Shown here: one piece after another, positions 35,362-44,882 of the stretch
How the letters are laid out: the number at the start of each line of letters is the position of its first letter
Position numbering within the stretch: the stretch's first letter is position 1
Source: Devosia elaeis
GTDB lineage: Bacteria; Pseudomonadota; Alphaproteobacteria; Rhizobiales; Devosiaceae
Direction: 5' to 3'
Length of the DNA: 64,000 nt
Assembly (NCBI RefSeq): GCF_001650025.1
Contig: NZ_LVVY01000086.1
Span: 153,063-217,062, forward strand
The notes under the pieces: generated by a model
The model's input: the letters and a program-made list of their open reading frames with translations, nothing else
Database searches by the model: none
What the model was told of the DNA's origin: nothing
Translations under genes and position numbers: made by a program

Positions 35362-36984
35362 ATGTTCGCCCATGTGCTGATCGTCGTCACCATTGCCCTG
35401 GCGGTGAGCGCGCTGGCCGAACGGCGCAACGTGCAGCCGGCCCTGCTGGTGGTCATGGTGGGGCTGGCTGCCTCCTTCCTGCCCGGCATTCCGCCGCTGG
35501 AACTGGAGCCCGAATTCATCCTCACCATCGTCTTGCCGCCCATGCTGTTCTCGGCGGCGCGCGATTTCTCCTTCGCCGATTTCCGCCGCCGCATGGGCTC
35601 CATCGTCAATCTGGGGGTGTTCCTGGTCTTCGTCTCCACCCTGGGAGTCAGCGTCGCGGCCCTGGGCGTCCTGCCGGCCCTGCTGCCGATCACCGCGCTG
35701 ATCCTGGGCGTGGTCATCGCCCCGCCCGATGCGGTGGCCGCCATCGCCATCGGCAGGCGCGCCGGCCTGCCGGTCGGCCTGATGACGGTGCTCAAGGGCG
35801 AAAGCCTGATCAATGACGCGGCCGCGCTGACCATGTTCGCGGTCCTGGTCGCCGTCGCCACGGGCACCCATGCCTTTATCGACAATATCCCGCTCTACTT
35901 CCTCTATGCCGCCGGCATCGGCATCCTGGTGGGGCTGGTCATCGGCAATCTGGCCCAATGGGCGCGGCGGCTTCTGGCCAGCCCGGCCCTGGCCACCGCG
36001 CTCTCGGTCATCATCCCCTTCGCCGCCTATCTCACCGCCGAGGAATTCCATGCCTCGGGCGTCCTGGCCGTAGTCGCCGCCGGCTTTGCCATGGGCCATC
36101 ACGGCGTGCAGTCCGGATATGAGGAGCGCATGCAGGAAGCCGGCTTCTGGCGCACGGTGGACACGCTGCTCGAAACCTTCGTCTTCGCCTATATCGGCCT
36201 GCAATTGCGCTTCGTCATCGCCGATGCCAACGAAGCCGGCTTCGACGATATCGAACTGGCCAGCGCCACCCTGGTGATCTTCCTCGCCATGGTGGCCATG
36301 CGCTTCCTCTGGGTCTTCGGCTCGGCCGCGCTCGGGCGCTGGCGCTATCGCGCCCTGATGAACAAGCCGGCCCGGCCCGCCCGGCATAGGGGCCGGGAGA
36401 GGATGCCGCCCCAGCCGCCGCTGAGCTGGAAGGAAAACATCGTCCTGGCCTGGACCGGCATGCGCGGCGTGGTGACCCTGGCAGCCGCCGCCGGCACGCC
36501 CTTGGTCGTGGCCGGCGGCCCCCCCTTCCCCGGCCGCGAGGCCATCGTCTCACTGGCCTTCCTGGTCACCATTGCCAGCCTGCTCATCCAGGGGCTGACC
36601 CTGCCCTGGCTGATCGGCAGGCTGAACCTGGAGGACCCCGGCCATGACCGTTTCGTCGCGGCGCAGCGCGCCCTGGCCGAAACGCTGACGCGCAGCGCCA
36701 CCAACGAGGCCCTGGACGCCTATGCCCGGGACAATCCCGGCCCCGAATCCACCCGGCTCGTCGCCATCATGCGCCAGCGCTTCCGCAGCGAACAGAAAAT
36801 AGAAAAACCCAGCGGCATCGCCCCCGCCGAAGCCCTGGCCATCGGCAAATTGCTGCTCGAAGCCCGCCGCACCCGGCTGGTCGCCGCCCGCGACAATATG
36901 GAACTCGACGACACCATCGTCCGCGACATGCTGGAAAAACTCGACCTGGAACAGGCCTTCATGGACAGCGTGACGGAGGGTTAG
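35362..36984 (+). CDS. CPA1-family Na+/H+ antiporter
   Basis: A 540-residue polytopic membrane protein with about 12 hydrophobic segments. It has the CPA1 signatures A-P-P-D-A-V-A-A-I-A-I (ion-binding Asp region), K-G-E-S-L-I-N-D-A-A-A-L, and G-M-R-G-V-V-T-L-A-A-A. A cytoplasmic C-terminal helical tail of about 110 residues follows. It should exchange Na+ or K+ for H+ for pH and salt balance. The start ATG 35362 follows AAGGAA. It lies between ygfA and zapA, which are neighbours in many relatives. Confidence 0.93.
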   Translation: MFAHVLIVVTIALAVSALAERRNVQPALLVVMVGLAASFLPGIPPLELEPEFILTIVLPPMLFSAARDFSFADFRRRMGSIVNLGVFLVFVSTLGVSVAALGVLPALLPITALILGVVIAPPDAVAAIAIGRRAGLPVGLMTVLKGESLINDAAALTMFAVLVAVATGTHAFIDNIPLYFLYAAGIGILVGLVIGNLAQWARRLLASPALATALSVIIPFAAYLTAEEFHASGVLAVVAAGFAMGHHGVQSGYEERMQEAGFWRTVDTLLETFVFAYIGLQLRFVIADANEAGFDDIELASATLVIFLAMVAMRFLWVFGSAALGRWRYRALMNKPARPARHRGRERMPPQPPLSWKENIVLAWTGMRGVVTLAAAAGTPLVVAGGPPFPGREAIVSLAFLVTIASLLIQGLTLPWLIGRLNLEDPGHDRFVAAQRALAETLTRSATNEALDAYARDNPGPESTRLVAIMRQRFRSEQKIEKPSGIAPAEALAIGKLLLEARRTRLVAARDNMELDDTIVRDMLEKLDLEQAFMDSVTEG

Positions 36985-37025
36985 AGGCGACGGGCGAGAG
37001 CTCCAGCCTGTTCTTTGGAATATGT

Positions 37026-37313
37026 CTAGATTTCGTCAGGCCAGCTCTGAGAATGGTGCAACACGCGCAAAATCGCGATGTCGTCCCCTTCTTCCCGATA
37101 GACAATGTGATGGGATTGGCACGGCATCATCCGGACCAGTCCGGATGATGATTGGCGGAGCGGTGCCATTTTGGGATTTTCAGCCAGTGTTTCGAACATG
37201 GCAATCAACCGCCGAACATAGCTGCGCGACTGAGGCAGGCCGAACTGCAATGTACTGGCCAAGGCGATATCGGATAGGTCAGTGCTTGCCGCTTCGGTTG
37301 TTTCCCAAGCCAT
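37026..37313 (-). CDS. parE: RelE/ParE-family toxin
   Basis: A 95-residue plasmid-stabilisation-type toxin. It shows the ParE pattern A-S-T-D-L-S-D-I-A-L-A-S-T-L-Q-F-G near the start, R-S-Y-V-R-R-L-I-A-M-F-E-T-L-A-E-N-P-K, and the C-terminal strand pattern H-H-I-V-Y-R-E-E-G-D-D-I-A-I-L-R-V-L-H. ParE relatives poison gyrase, RelE relatives cut mRNA; the sequence favours ParE. It begins 3 bases after the antitoxin stop. Confidence 0.9.
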   Translation of the reverse strand: MAWETTEAASTDLSDIALASTLQFGLPQSRSYVRRLIAMFETLAENPKMAPLRQSSSGLVRMMPCQSHHIVYREEGDDIAILRVLHHSQSWPDEI

Positions 37314-37316
37314 ACG

Positions 37317-37580
37317 CTATGCGCTTTTCCTTGTTCCCACGGCCGCTTCGGCCTTGGCCATGACACGTTCCAGAAGGTCTTCAGCCGTTATGGAGATACG
37401 CGGCGAATTGATCCCCTCCTCGACCAGGCGATCAAATTCGGCCTGGGCTTCCGCCCGTTTCTGGTCCATGCGGATGAGGTCGCGTACATAATCGCTGGCA
37501 TTGGCATATTGGCCGGTGCCGACGCGGTTCTCGACCCAGTCCTTCATCGCATCGGGCAATGAAACATTCATCGTGGCCAT
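37317..37580 (-). CDS. parD: ParD-type (ribbon-helix-helix) antitoxin
   Basis: An 87-residue antitoxin. The N-terminal ribbon-helix-helix M-N-V-S-L-P-D-A-M-K-D-W-V-E-N-R-V, with G-Q-Y-A-N-A-S-D-Y-V-R-D-L-I-R, is a near-perfect ParD signature. The acidic C-terminal tail should wrap the toxin. A perfect 27-bp palindrome lies 18 bases upstream of its start and is the likely autoregulatory operator. The pair sits between the antiporter and zapA. Confidence 0.93.
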   Translation of the reverse strand: MATMNVSLPDAMKDWVENRVGTGQYANASDYVRDLIRMDQKRAEAQAEFDRLVEEGINSPRISITAEDLLERVMAKAEAAVGTRKSA

Positions 37581-37598
37581 GATCGCCTCCGGGCTCTA

Positions 37599-37625
37599 TT
37601 GGCAAAGATTGCCAATCTTTGCCAA
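37599..37625. promoter_or_regulatory. Perfect 27-bp palindrome, ParD operator
   Basis: TTGGCAAAGATTG (37599-37611), one central C, then CAATCTTTGCCAA (37613-37625). A further partial half-site, CCAAAGATT, overlaps its right end. It stands between parD and zapA, just upstream of parD, and suits binding by ribbon-helix-helix dimers of the antitoxin. Confidence 0.7.
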
Positions 37626-37628
37626 AGA

Positions 37629-38000
37629 TTACGGCAGTAGCACGGCGCCGTCCAGGCTTTCGGCGACCCCTTCCAGGGTCTTAGCCGCATCGATGAGCTT
37701 GCTGGCGAACTGGGCCTCGGTATTTTCCAGTTCCGCGGCGATGTCCTGCCCCGCCTGGGTCAGGGCATTGACCTGGTCTTCCAGAGCCGCGATCCGGCGT
37801 TCGGCCTCGGCCAGCTCGTCCAGCACCGCGATCCCGGCCATGACGGTGAGGCGATTGTCGCCGATTTCGCCGACCGCGCCCTTGAGCCCTTCCACCTGGG
37901 TATTGAACCGCTCGGCCAGGCCGATCAGGTGCCCCTGCTGGCCCTCTTCGCAGGCCATGCGATATTTGCGGCCATTGATCTCGACATTGACTTCGGGCAC
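37629..38000 (-). CDS. zapA: Cell division protein ZapA
   Basis: A 123-residue FtsZ-ring stabiliser. It begins with a GTG (37998-38000) that follows GGAGA by 7 bases. The family start [16 protein letters not shown] and [19 protein letters not shown] are clear. The rest is a coiled coil. The DUF4164 gene stops 2 bases upstream. This pair is typical of Hyphomicrobiales. Confidence 0.93.
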   Translation of the reverse strand: MPEVNVEINGRKYRMACEEGQQGHLIGLAERFNTQVEGLKGAVGEIGDNRLTVMAGIAVLDELAEAERRIAALEDQVNALTQAGQDIAAELENTEAQFASKLIDAAKTLEGVAESLDGAVLLP

Positions 38001-38001
38001 G

Positions 38002-38292
38002 TCAGCTCTCCGTCTTCTGCAAAACGGCGCGGACATTTTCCATCGCCTCGACCAGCCGGCGCGACACTTCATGCGCGCCATCATCGAGCCGCTTGGCGCG
38101 GGCCGAGGTCTTGTCGAGTTCGGTGGCGAGCCGGGCCCGCTCATGCACCAGGCGCTGGGTATCCACCTCCATGCGCTGCTGGCGCTGCATGCGGCCGGAC
38201 AGCTCGCGCGCGCTGGTTTCGAGCCGCGCCAGCGCCCGGTCGAACCGCGCCGAGGCTGCCATCAGCCCCTCTTCAAGTTCTGTCTCACTCAT
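38002..38292 (-). CDS. DUF4164 coiled-coil protein
   Basis: A 96-residue all-helical protein ([16 protein letters not shown], then [11 protein letters not shown]), matching the small DUF4164 family found next to zapA in Rhizobiales. Its role is unknown. Close coupling to zapA suggests a part in the division ring. The gap upstream (238 bp) is divergent from tkt and should contain both promoters. Confidence 0.85.
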   Translation of the reverse strand: MSETELEEGLMAASARFDRALARLETSARELSGRMQRQQRMEVDTQRLVHERARLATELDKTSARAKRLDDGAHEVSRRLVEAMENVRAVLQKTES

Positions 38293-38530
38293 GGCCGCTA
38301 TCGTCCTCAAGACGCATCGATTCCAGCTGCGACAGCCTGCCCCAGCCCGCAATCCATTGCAACAGCATCACGCGGCAAACCCCCGGAAATCCGGCAGCGA
38401 CCGAACGCGAAACCGGGCTGGCGACATTGACAGGAAAGCCGAACCTGTTATGCCTCGAACCGCCTTTGGGAGGAGGCCGCCAGGCGCTGCTCCCCCGAAA
38501 TTACAGCCTTTCCGAGAGAGCGGTCCATTC

Positions 38531-40504
38531 ATGACGAACACAGCCCAGCAGAACGATTTGGCCAATGCGATCCGGTCCTTGTCCATGGACGCGGTCGAAA
38601 AAGCCAATTCCGGCCATCCGGGCCTGCCCATGGGCTGCGCCGACATCGCCACGGTGCTGTTCACCAAGGTGATGAAGTTCGATCCCGCCGATCCCCATTG
38701 GGCCGATCGCGACCGCTTCATCCTCTCGGCCGGCCACGGCTCGATGCTGCTCTATTCCAGCCTCTACCTGCTGGGCTATGGCGACATGACCATCGACCAG
38801 GTCAAGAATTTCCGCCAGCTCGGCTCCAAGACCGCCGGCCATCCCGAATTCGGCCATGCCACCGGCATCGAGACCACGACCGGCCCGCTGGGCCAGGGCC
38901 TGGCCAATTCGGTCGGTTTCGCGGTGGCCGAGGCCAAGCTCGCCGCCGAATTCGGCGCTGACCTCGTCGATCACCACACCTATGTGCTGGCCGGCGACGG
39001 GTGCCTGATGGAAGGCATTTCCCAGGAAGCCATCTCGCTGGCGGGGCATCTCAAGCTCAACAAGCTGATCGTCATCTGGGACAACAATAACATCACCATC
39101 GACGGCAAGGTCTCCAACGCCGACTCCACCGACCAGATCGCCCGCTTCAAGGCCGTCGGCTGGAACACGATCGAGATCGATGGCCATGACCAGGGTGCCA
39201 TCGAGAAGGCCCTGCTCGACGCCAAGGCCTCCACCGACAAGCCCACCCTGATCGCCGCCAAGACCACGATCGGCTTTGGCGCGCCCAAGAAGGCCGGCAC
39301 CGAAAAGGTGCATGGCGCCCCGCTCGGCGCCGAGGAACTGGCCGGCGCCAAGGCGGCCCTGGGCATCGACTATCCGGCCTTCGAAATTCCGGCCCCCATC
39401 CTCGAAAGCTGGCGCGCCGCCGGCACCCGCAGCCAGAACCTGCGCGGCGAATGGGAAGCCCGCCTCGCCAAGTCGGACAAGCGCGACGAATTCACCCGCC
39501 GCATGTCCGGCAAGCTGCCGGCCGATTTCTCCAGGGCCATGGCCGATTACAAGCGCAAGCTCGCCGAGGACAAGCCCAAGGTGGCCAGCCGCAAGGCGAG
39601 CCAGATGGCGCTCGAAATCATCAACAAGAATGTGCCCGAGACGCTGGCCGGCTCGGCCGACCTCACCCATTCCAACCTCACCAACACGCCCGAAACCGTA
39701 CCCTTCCAGGCCGACAATCGCCTGGGCCGCTACATGATGTACGGCATTCGCGAGCACGAAATGGGCGCGGCCATGAACGGTGTGGCCCTGCATGGCGGGC
39801 TCATCCCCTATGGCGGCACGTTCATGGTCTTCACCGATTATGCCCGCCCGGCCATCCGCCTCTCCGCCCTGATGGAACAGCGCGTCATCTATGTGATGAC
39901 CCACGATTCCATCGGCCTGGGCGAGGACGGCCCCACCCACCAGCCGGTGGAGCACCTGACCGCCCTGCGCGCCATCCCGAACCTGCTGGTCTTCCGCCCG
40001 GCCGATGCCATGGAAACCGCCGAATGCTGGGAATTGGCGATGGAAGCCAAGCATCCCTCCATCCTGGCCCTGTCGCGCCAGAACCTGCCGGCGCTGCGCA
40101 CCGAATATTCGGCCGAGAACAAGTCGGCCAAGGGCGCCTACAATCTGGTCGGCCCCACCGATGCCGATGCGGTGATCTTCGCCACCGGCTCGGAAGTGGC
40201 CATCGCCGTCGAGGCCCAGAAGGAACTGACCGAAAAGGGCATCTCCGCCCGCGTCGTCTCGGTGCCCTCCATGGAGCTCTTCGCGCAGCAATCCGACGCC
40301 TACAAGGCCGAGATCATCGGCACGGCCAAGGCGCGCGTGGCGGTGGAAGCCGGCATCGAGATGAGCTGGAACAAGCTGCTCGGCGACAAGGGGCGCTTTG
40401 TGGGCATGCATTCGTTCGGCGCGTCCGGCCCGATCGACGCGCTCTATGGCCACTTTGGCATTACGCCGAAGGCCGTTGTTGAAGCCGTCACCGCCCAAGT
40501 GTAA
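38531..40504 (+). CDS. tkt: Transketolase
   Basis: A 657-residue thiamine-diphosphate enzyme of the pentose phosphate pathway that moves two-carbon ketol units between sugar phosphates. The TPP/metal motif is [13 protein letters not shown] ending near D-N-N-N-I-T-I-D-G. Substrate-site pieces [18 protein letters not shown] and [16 protein letters not shown] are intact. The ATG at 38531 gives the family's usual start ([10 protein letters not shown]). It is followed by gap and pgk, a carbon-metabolism cluster common in alphaproteobacteria. Confidence 0.97.
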   Translation: MTNTAQQNDLANAIRSLSMDAVEKANSGHPGLPMGCADIATVLFTKVMKFDPADPHWADRDRFILSAGHGSMLLYSSLYLLGYGDMTIDQVKNFRQLGSKTAGHPEFGHATGIETTTGPLGQGLANSVGFAVAEAKLAAEFGADLVDHHTYVLAGDGCLMEGISQEAISLAGHLKLNKLIVIWDNNNITIDGKVSNADSTDQIARFKAVGWNTIEIDGHDQGAIEKALLDAKASTDKPTLIAAKTTIGFGAPKKAGTEKVHGAPLGAEELAGAKAALGIDYPAFEIPAPILESWRAAGTRSQNLRGEWEARLAKSDKRDEFTRRMSGKLPADFSRAMADYKRKLAEDKPKVASRKASQMALEIINKNVPETLAGSADLTHSNLTNTPETVPFQADNRLGRYMMYGIREHEMGAAMNGVALHGGLIPYGGTFMVFTDYARPAIRLSALMEQRVIYVMTHDSIGLGEDGPTHQPVEHLTALRAIPNLLVFRPADAMETAECWELAMEAKHPSILALSRQNLPALRTEYSAENKSAKGAYNLVGPTDADAVIFATGSEVAIAVEAQKELTEKGISARVVSVPSMELFAQQSDAYKAEIIGTAKARVAVEAGIEMSWNKLLGDKGRFVGMHSFGASGPIDALYGHFGITPKAVVEAVTAQV

Positions 40505-40553
40505 GAGAGCCGCGCCTCCCTTTTCCAAACTCCCTCCCGAAGGAGCCTCTACC

Positions 40554-41561
40554 ATGGCAGTTCGCGTCGCCATCAATGGCTTTGGCCGCATCGGCCGCAA
40601 CATCCTGCGCGCCATCATCGAATCGGGCCGCACCGATATCGAAGTGGTGGCCATCAACGATCTCGGCCCGGTCGAGACCAATGCCCACCTGCTGCGCTAT
40701 GACAGCGTGCATGGCCGGTTCCCGCACGAGGTCGTGGTGGATGGCGACACCATCAAGACCGCCGGGCAGACCTTCAAGGTCACCGCGGTCAAGAACCCGG
40801 CCGAATTGCCGCATGCCGAAATGGGCGTCGACATCGTGCTCGAATGCACCGGCATCTTCACCTCCAAGGAAAAGGCCTCGGCCCATCTGCAGGCCGGCGC
40901 CAAGAAGGTGATCGTCTCCGCTCCCGCCGAAGGCGCCGACAAGACCATCGTCTTCGGCATCAACCATGCCGCGCTCACCAAGGACGACGTGGTGATCTCG
41001 AACGGCTCCTGCACCACCAATTGCCTGGCGCCCATGGCCCTGGTGATGAACGAGCTGGTCGGCATCGAAAAGGGCATGATGACCACGGTGCATTCCTATA
41101 CCGGTGACCAGCCCACGCTCGACACCATGCACAAGGATCTCTATCGCGGCCGCGCCGCGGCTCTGTCCCAGATCCCGACCTCGACCGGCGCCGCCAAGGC
41201 GATCGGCCTGGTCCTGCCCGAACTCAAGGGCAAGCTGGACGGCATCTCCATCCGCGTGCCGACCCCCAATGTCTCGCTGGTGGACCTGAAATTCCTGGCC
41301 GGCCGCAATACCACCGCCGAGGAAGTCAACAACGCGCTGATCGCCGCGGCCGAGGGCAAGCTCAAGGGCGTGCTGACCTTCACCCGCCACCCCCTGGTCT
41401 CGTCCGACCTCAACCACGATCCGCATTCCTGCACCATCCTGCTCGACCAGACCAAGGTGATGGACGGCAATTTCGTGAACATCATGGGCTGGTACGACAA
41501 CGAATGGGGTTTTTCCAACCGCATGGCCGACACCACCGCGGCCCTGGCCAAGACGCTCTGA
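40554..41561 (+). CDS. gap: Glyceraldehyde-3-phosphate dehydrogenase, type I
   Basis: A 335-residue NAD-dependent enzyme converting glyceraldehyde-3-phosphate to 1,3-bisphosphoglycerate. The Rossmann start reads [11 protein letters not shown]. The catalytic Cys153 is in [12 protein letters not shown], with [10 protein letters not shown] near the C-terminus. AAGGAG lies before the ATG. It is 49 bases after tkt, with no terminator between, and is followed by a strong terminator, so tkt-gap is likely an operon. Confidence 0.98.
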   Translation: MAVRVAINGFGRIGRNILRAIIESGRTDIEVVAINDLGPVETNAHLLRYDSVHGRFPHEVVVDGDTIKTAGQTFKVTAVKNPAELPHAEMGVDIVLECTGIFTSKEKASAHLQAGAKKVIVSAPAEGADKTIVFGINHAALTKDDVVISNGSCTTNCLAPMALVMNELVGIEKGMMTTVHSYTGDQPTLDTMHKDLYRGRAAALSQIPTSTGAAKAIGLVLPELKGKLDGISIRVPTPNVSLVDLKFLAGRNTTAEEVNNALIAAAEGKLKGVLTFTRHPLVSSDLNHDPHSCTILLDQTKVMDGNFVNIMGWYDNEWGFSNRMADTTAALAKTL

Positions 41562-41581
41562 GCGGATTGAGATGCGTTTTG

Positions 41582-41609
41582 AAGGGCGTCCCTCGGGGCG
41601 CCCTTTTTA
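41582..41609 (+). terminator. Rho-independent terminator after gap
   Basis: AAGGGCG and CGCCCTT pair, with an inner CCC/GGG continuing the stem after one mismatch. TTTTTAT follows directly. It ends the tkt-gap transcript 20 bases after the gap stop. Confidence 0.88.
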
Positions 41610-41634
41610 TGTGCGCCCCGACCATCCTTCTTTC

Positions 41635-41708
41635 GTCACCGCCCGGCTTGTCCGGGCGGTCCATGCTGCGGCAAGATGGATTGCCCGGACGAGCCGGGCA
41701 ATGACGAC
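41635..41708. repeat. BIME-like palindromic repeat unit
   Basis: Two adjacent hairpins: CCGCCCGGCTTGTCCGGGCGG, then TTGCCCGGACGAGCCGGGCAA, framed by GTCA and TGAC. The same two-hairpin unit recurs at 50927-51002 and 56037-56116, and half of it at 32274-32304. It follows the gap terminator in the 183-bp gap before the glycolipid-binding-like gene. Confidence 0.7.
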
Positions 41709-41744
41709 GGCGAGGATAAGTTTCCTCTCGGGTAGGACCATCAC

Positions 41745-42275
41745 ATGCTTCTCAACCGGTCCATTCGCTGGCGTGGTCTCGAGCTCGAAACGCTCGAACA
41801 CGCCCATATCATCGCCAATGACCGCGACACCCGCATTCGCGGCGCCATTATCGGCCCCGATTTCGGCCTGTTCTACCGGCTGAAGCTGGACGAGAACGGC
41901 CATACCCGCACGGTCCGCATCGAACGCGCCGATGGGCATGTGCTCGAATTGTTCGCCGATGGCGCCGGTGGCTGGTCCGACGACCGCGCCGAACCCCTCC
42001 CGGCTTTGCGCGGCTGCATCGATGTCGATATCTGGCCCACCCCGCTCACCAATGCCCTGCCCATCTGGCGCACGGCCTGGACCGACCAGCCCGTCCGCTT
42101 CGCCATGGCCTGGATCGACGCCACCGAGATGAGCGTCCGGCGCGCCGAGCAGGTCTATACCAAACTCGACGACACCCGCTTCCGCTTCCAGTCCGCCGAT
42201 TTCGAAGCGGTGCTGGCGGTCGATGGCGACGGATTGGTGACGGACTATCCCGGATTGTTCGCGCGGCAGGGATAG
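41745..42275 (+). CDS. Putative glycolipid-binding domain protein
   Basis: A 176-residue soluble protein matching the putative glycolipid-binding family (pfam06475 type). It has W-R-G-L-E-L-E-T-L-E-H near the start, G-C-I-D-V-D-I-W-P-T-P-L-T-N-A-L-P-I in the middle and V-D-G-D-G-L-V-T-D-Y-P-G-L-F at the end. There is no signal peptide. The biochemical role of this family is poorly known. It is inserted between gap and pgk, which would otherwise be adjacent. Confidence 0.85.
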   Translation: MLLNRSIRWRGLELETLEHAHIIANDRDTRIRGAIIGPDFGLFYRLKLDENGHTRTVRIERADGHVLELFADGAGGWSDDRAEPLPALRGCIDVDIWPTPLTNALPIWRTAWTDQPVRFAMAWIDATEMSVRRAEQVYTKLDDTRFRFQSADFEAVLAVDGDGLVTDYPGLFARQG

Positions 42276-42373
42276 GGCTGCTGATGCAGCCATAGTTTTT
42301 TCGCTCCCCCGCTTCCGCCCTTCGTGCCACTCTGCTACCCCACGGCCACACATCCACGCCCGGAGGCAGCACC

Positions 42374-43576
42374 ATGAGCGACGGCTTCAAGACCCTCGAC
42401 GAACTCGACCTCACCAATAAGCGCGTGCTGCTGCGCGCCGATCTCAACGTGCCTCTGGCCGACGGCAAGGTGAGCGACGCCACCCGCATCGAGCGGCTGG
42501 TGCCCACCATCCGCGAAATCGTCAAGAAGGACGGCAAGGCCATCCTGCTCAGCCATTTCGGCCGGCCCAAGGGCAAGGTGAGCGCCGAATTCTCGCTCGA
42601 ACAGGTCTGCGAGGCCGTGGCCAACGAGACCGGCCATCCGGTCGGCTTCGTCGCCACCGACTGGGTCGATGTCGATGCCGCCCGGGAGGCCATCGACCAG
42701 GCCCCCGCCGGCTCGGTCCTGGTGCTGGAAAACACCCGCTTCCACCCCGGCGAGGAAGCCAACGACATCGAATTGGCCAAGCGCATGGCAAGCCTGGGCG
42801 ACGTCTATGTCAACGACGCTTTCTCGGCCGCCCACCGCGCCCATGCCTCGACCGAGGCCCTGGCGCGCCTCCTGCCGGCAGCGGCGGGCCTGGCCATGGA
42901 AGCCGAACTCAAGGCGCTCGAAGCCGGCCTCGGCAAGCCCAAGAAGCCGGTGGTCGCCATTGTCGGGGGCGCCAAGGTCTCCTCCAAGATCGACCTCTTG
43001 GAAAATCTCGTCACCAAGGTGGATGGCCTGGTCATCGGCGGCGGCATGGCCAATACGTTTCTCTTCGCCCAGGGCCTGGGCGTCGGCAAGTCGCTCTGCG
43101 AAAAGGACCTGGCCGATACCGCCCGGCGCATCATGGACAAGGCCGACAAGGCCAATTGCGCCATCATCCTGCCCATCGACGCCGTGGTCTCCTGGCATTT
43201 CAAGGCCAATTCGCCCACCCGCCTCTATGGCGTGGACGCCATCGACCCAGACGGCATGATCCTCGATATCGGCCCGATCTCGATCGACCGCATCAATGCC
43301 GCCATCGATGACGCCCATACCCTGGTCTGGAACGGCCCGGTCGGCGCCTTCGAGATGGAACCCTTCGATGCCGGCACCGTCGCCATCGCCAGGCATGTCG
43401 CCAAGCGCACCCATGACGGAAACCTGATCTCGGTGGCCGGCGGCGGCGACACGGTCAGCGCCCTGGCCCATGCCGGGGTCAAGGACCAGCTCACCTATGT
43501 CTCCACCGCCGGCGGTGCCTTCCTCGAATGGATGGAAGGCAAGCCCCTGCCGGGCGTGGAAGCGCTGAAGAAGTAG
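42374..43576 (+). CDS. pgk: Phosphoglycerate kinase
   Basis: A 400-residue monomer that transfers phosphate between 1,3-bisphosphoglycerate and ADP. The N-domain substrate motif is [10 protein letters not shown] and [10 protein letters not shown]. The nucleotide-binding C-domain shows [13 protein letters not shown] and the terminal G-G-G-D-T-V-S-A-L. The start ATG at 42374 follows GGAGG. It is co-directional with tkt and gap but separated from gap by the terminator and the glycolipid-binding-like gene. Confidence 0.97.
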   Translation: MSDGFKTLDELDLTNKRVLLRADLNVPLADGKVSDATRIERLVPTIREIVKKDGKAILLSHFGRPKGKVSAEFSLEQVCEAVANETGHPVGFVATDWVDVDAAREAIDQAPAGSVLVLENTRFHPGEEANDIELAKRMASLGDVYVNDAFSAAHRAHASTEALARLLPAAAGLAMEAELKALEAGLGKPKKPVVAIVGGAKVSSKIDLLENLVTKVDGLVIGGGMANTFLFAQGLGVGKSLCEKDLADTARRIMDKADKANCAIILPIDAVVSWHFKANSPTRLYGVDAIDPDGMILDIGPISIDRINAAIDDAHTLVWNGPVGAFEMEPFDAGTVAIARHVAKRTHDGNLISVAGGGDTVSALAHAGVKDQLTYVSTAGGAFLEWMEGKPLPGVEALKK

Positions 43577-43599
43577 GGGCGCAACCCGCTATAGCCGGG

Positions 43600-43860
43600 C
43601 TCTATCGCCCCCTCTCCCTTGACGGGGGCAGTGTTCACTTCGGACTTCTCACACAATTGATCTGGTGGTTCTTTCGCCTCCCTCCCCCTTGAGGGGAGGG
43701 AATGAGGGTGGGGGTTCAGGCCTGTCCGCAATCCTTGCAGCCGCTGAGCGCGCTGCACCTCCAGAACCCCCACCCCGGCCCTCCCCTCAAGGGGGAGGGG
43801 GGCAAGAACCGAGTTCGTTGCGCCTGCCGAAAAGCCCCAAGTAAACTCTCCCTTGGGGAG
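43600..43860. repeat. Intergenic purine/pyrimidine-biased inverted repeats
   Basis: The 295-bp gap after pgk carries no gene. It has CTCCCCTTGAGGGGAG (near 43682) and a facing pair, GAGGGTGGGGGTTC (43703-43716) and GAACCCCCACCC (43764-43775), then CCCTCCCCTCAAGGGGGAGG. It could act as a bidirectional terminator for the convergent pgk and aldo/keto reductase genes, but the composition also matches a dispersed repeat family. Confidence 0.5.
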
Positions 43861-43871
43861 AGGTGAAGAGC

Positions 43872-44702
43872 TCAGAACTGCGCCGTCAGCGGGTCCGACC
43901 CGATCCGTCCGTCGGCGGCATCCAGCCCGGCAATGGCCGCCTTGTCTTCTTCGCTCAGGGTGAAATCGAAGACGTCGAAATTCTCCACGATCCGGCTCGG
44001 CGTCACCGATTTGGGGATGACGATGAAGCCCATGTCGAGATGCCAGCGGATGATGACCTGGGCCGGGCTCTTGCCGTGGCGGGCGGCGATATCGGCGACG
44101 AGGGCATTGTCCAGGAGCTTGCCCTGGCCCAGCGGGCTCCAGCTTTCGGTCAGGATGCCCAGCTTTTCGTGCTTGGCGCGCATGGCCCGCTGCTGGAAGC
44201 GGGGATGGAGCTGGATCTGGTTCAGGGCCGGGGTGACACCGGTGGCCGCGATGATCTCTTCGAGATAATCGCCCTCGAAATTGGAGACGCCGATGGACTT
44301 CGCCTTGCCCTCCTCGCGCAGGCGGATCAGCGCCTTCCAGGTATCGACGAACTTGCCGCGATAGGCCGAGGGCCAGTGGATGAGATAGAGATCGACATAA
44401 TCGGTGCCCAGCCGGTCCAGGCTGGCATCCATGGCGCGCAGGGTCTGGTCATAGCCCTGGTCGTCGTTCCAGACCTTGGTGGTGAGGAAAATCTCGCCCC
44501 GCGCCACGCCCGAGGCGCGCAGCCCCTCGCCCACGCCGGCCTCGTTCTGGTAGACGGCGGCGGTATCGACATGGCGATAGCCGGTCTTGAGCGCGGTTTC
44601 CACCGCCTGCACGGCCACGTCATTGGGTGTCTGCCAGACACCCAGCCCGATCTGGGGGATCGAAAGGCCGTCATTGAAGGTCAGGTGGGGCTGGTTGCTC
44701 AT
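43872..44702 (-). CDS. Aldo/keto reductase
   Basis: A 276-residue NADPH-dependent TIM-barrel reductase close to the 2,5-diketo-D-gluconate reductase group. The catalytic tetrad is seen: Asp46 and Tyr51 in H-V-D-T-A-A-V-Y, Lys77 in T-T-K-V-W, and His in L-I-H-W-P. The cofactor segment I-P-K-S-V-T-P-S-R follows near the C-terminus. The substrate is not deducible. It is divergent from fda. Confidence 0.93.
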   Translation of the reverse strand: MSNQPHLTFNDGLSIPQIGLGVWQTPNDVAVQAVETALKTGYRHVDTAAVYQNEAGVGEGLRASGVARGEIFLTTKVWNDDQGYDQTLRAMDASLDRLGTDYVDLYLIHWPSAYRGKFVDTWKALIRLREEGKAKSIGVSNFEGDYLEEIIAATGVTPALNQIQLHPRFQQRAMRAKHEKLGILTESWSPLGQGKLLDNALVADIAARHGKSPAQVIIRWHLDMGFIVIPKSVTPSRIVENFDVFDFTLSEEDKAAIAGLDAADGRIGSDPLTAQF

Positions 44703-44882
44703 ATGGTCCTCGCGCCGAATGGAATGTCGTCCCTATCGTGAATTGACGATGGACGAAAGCGGCAAAAGGTTCCCGGACCTTCTTCCATACAAGGTCAGCC
44801 TTTCGTCGCATAAACGCAGGTCTAATCGCAACCGGGCTGACGAAAATCTAATCTGGCGCCAGTTCATTTTGAGGCCAGACCG

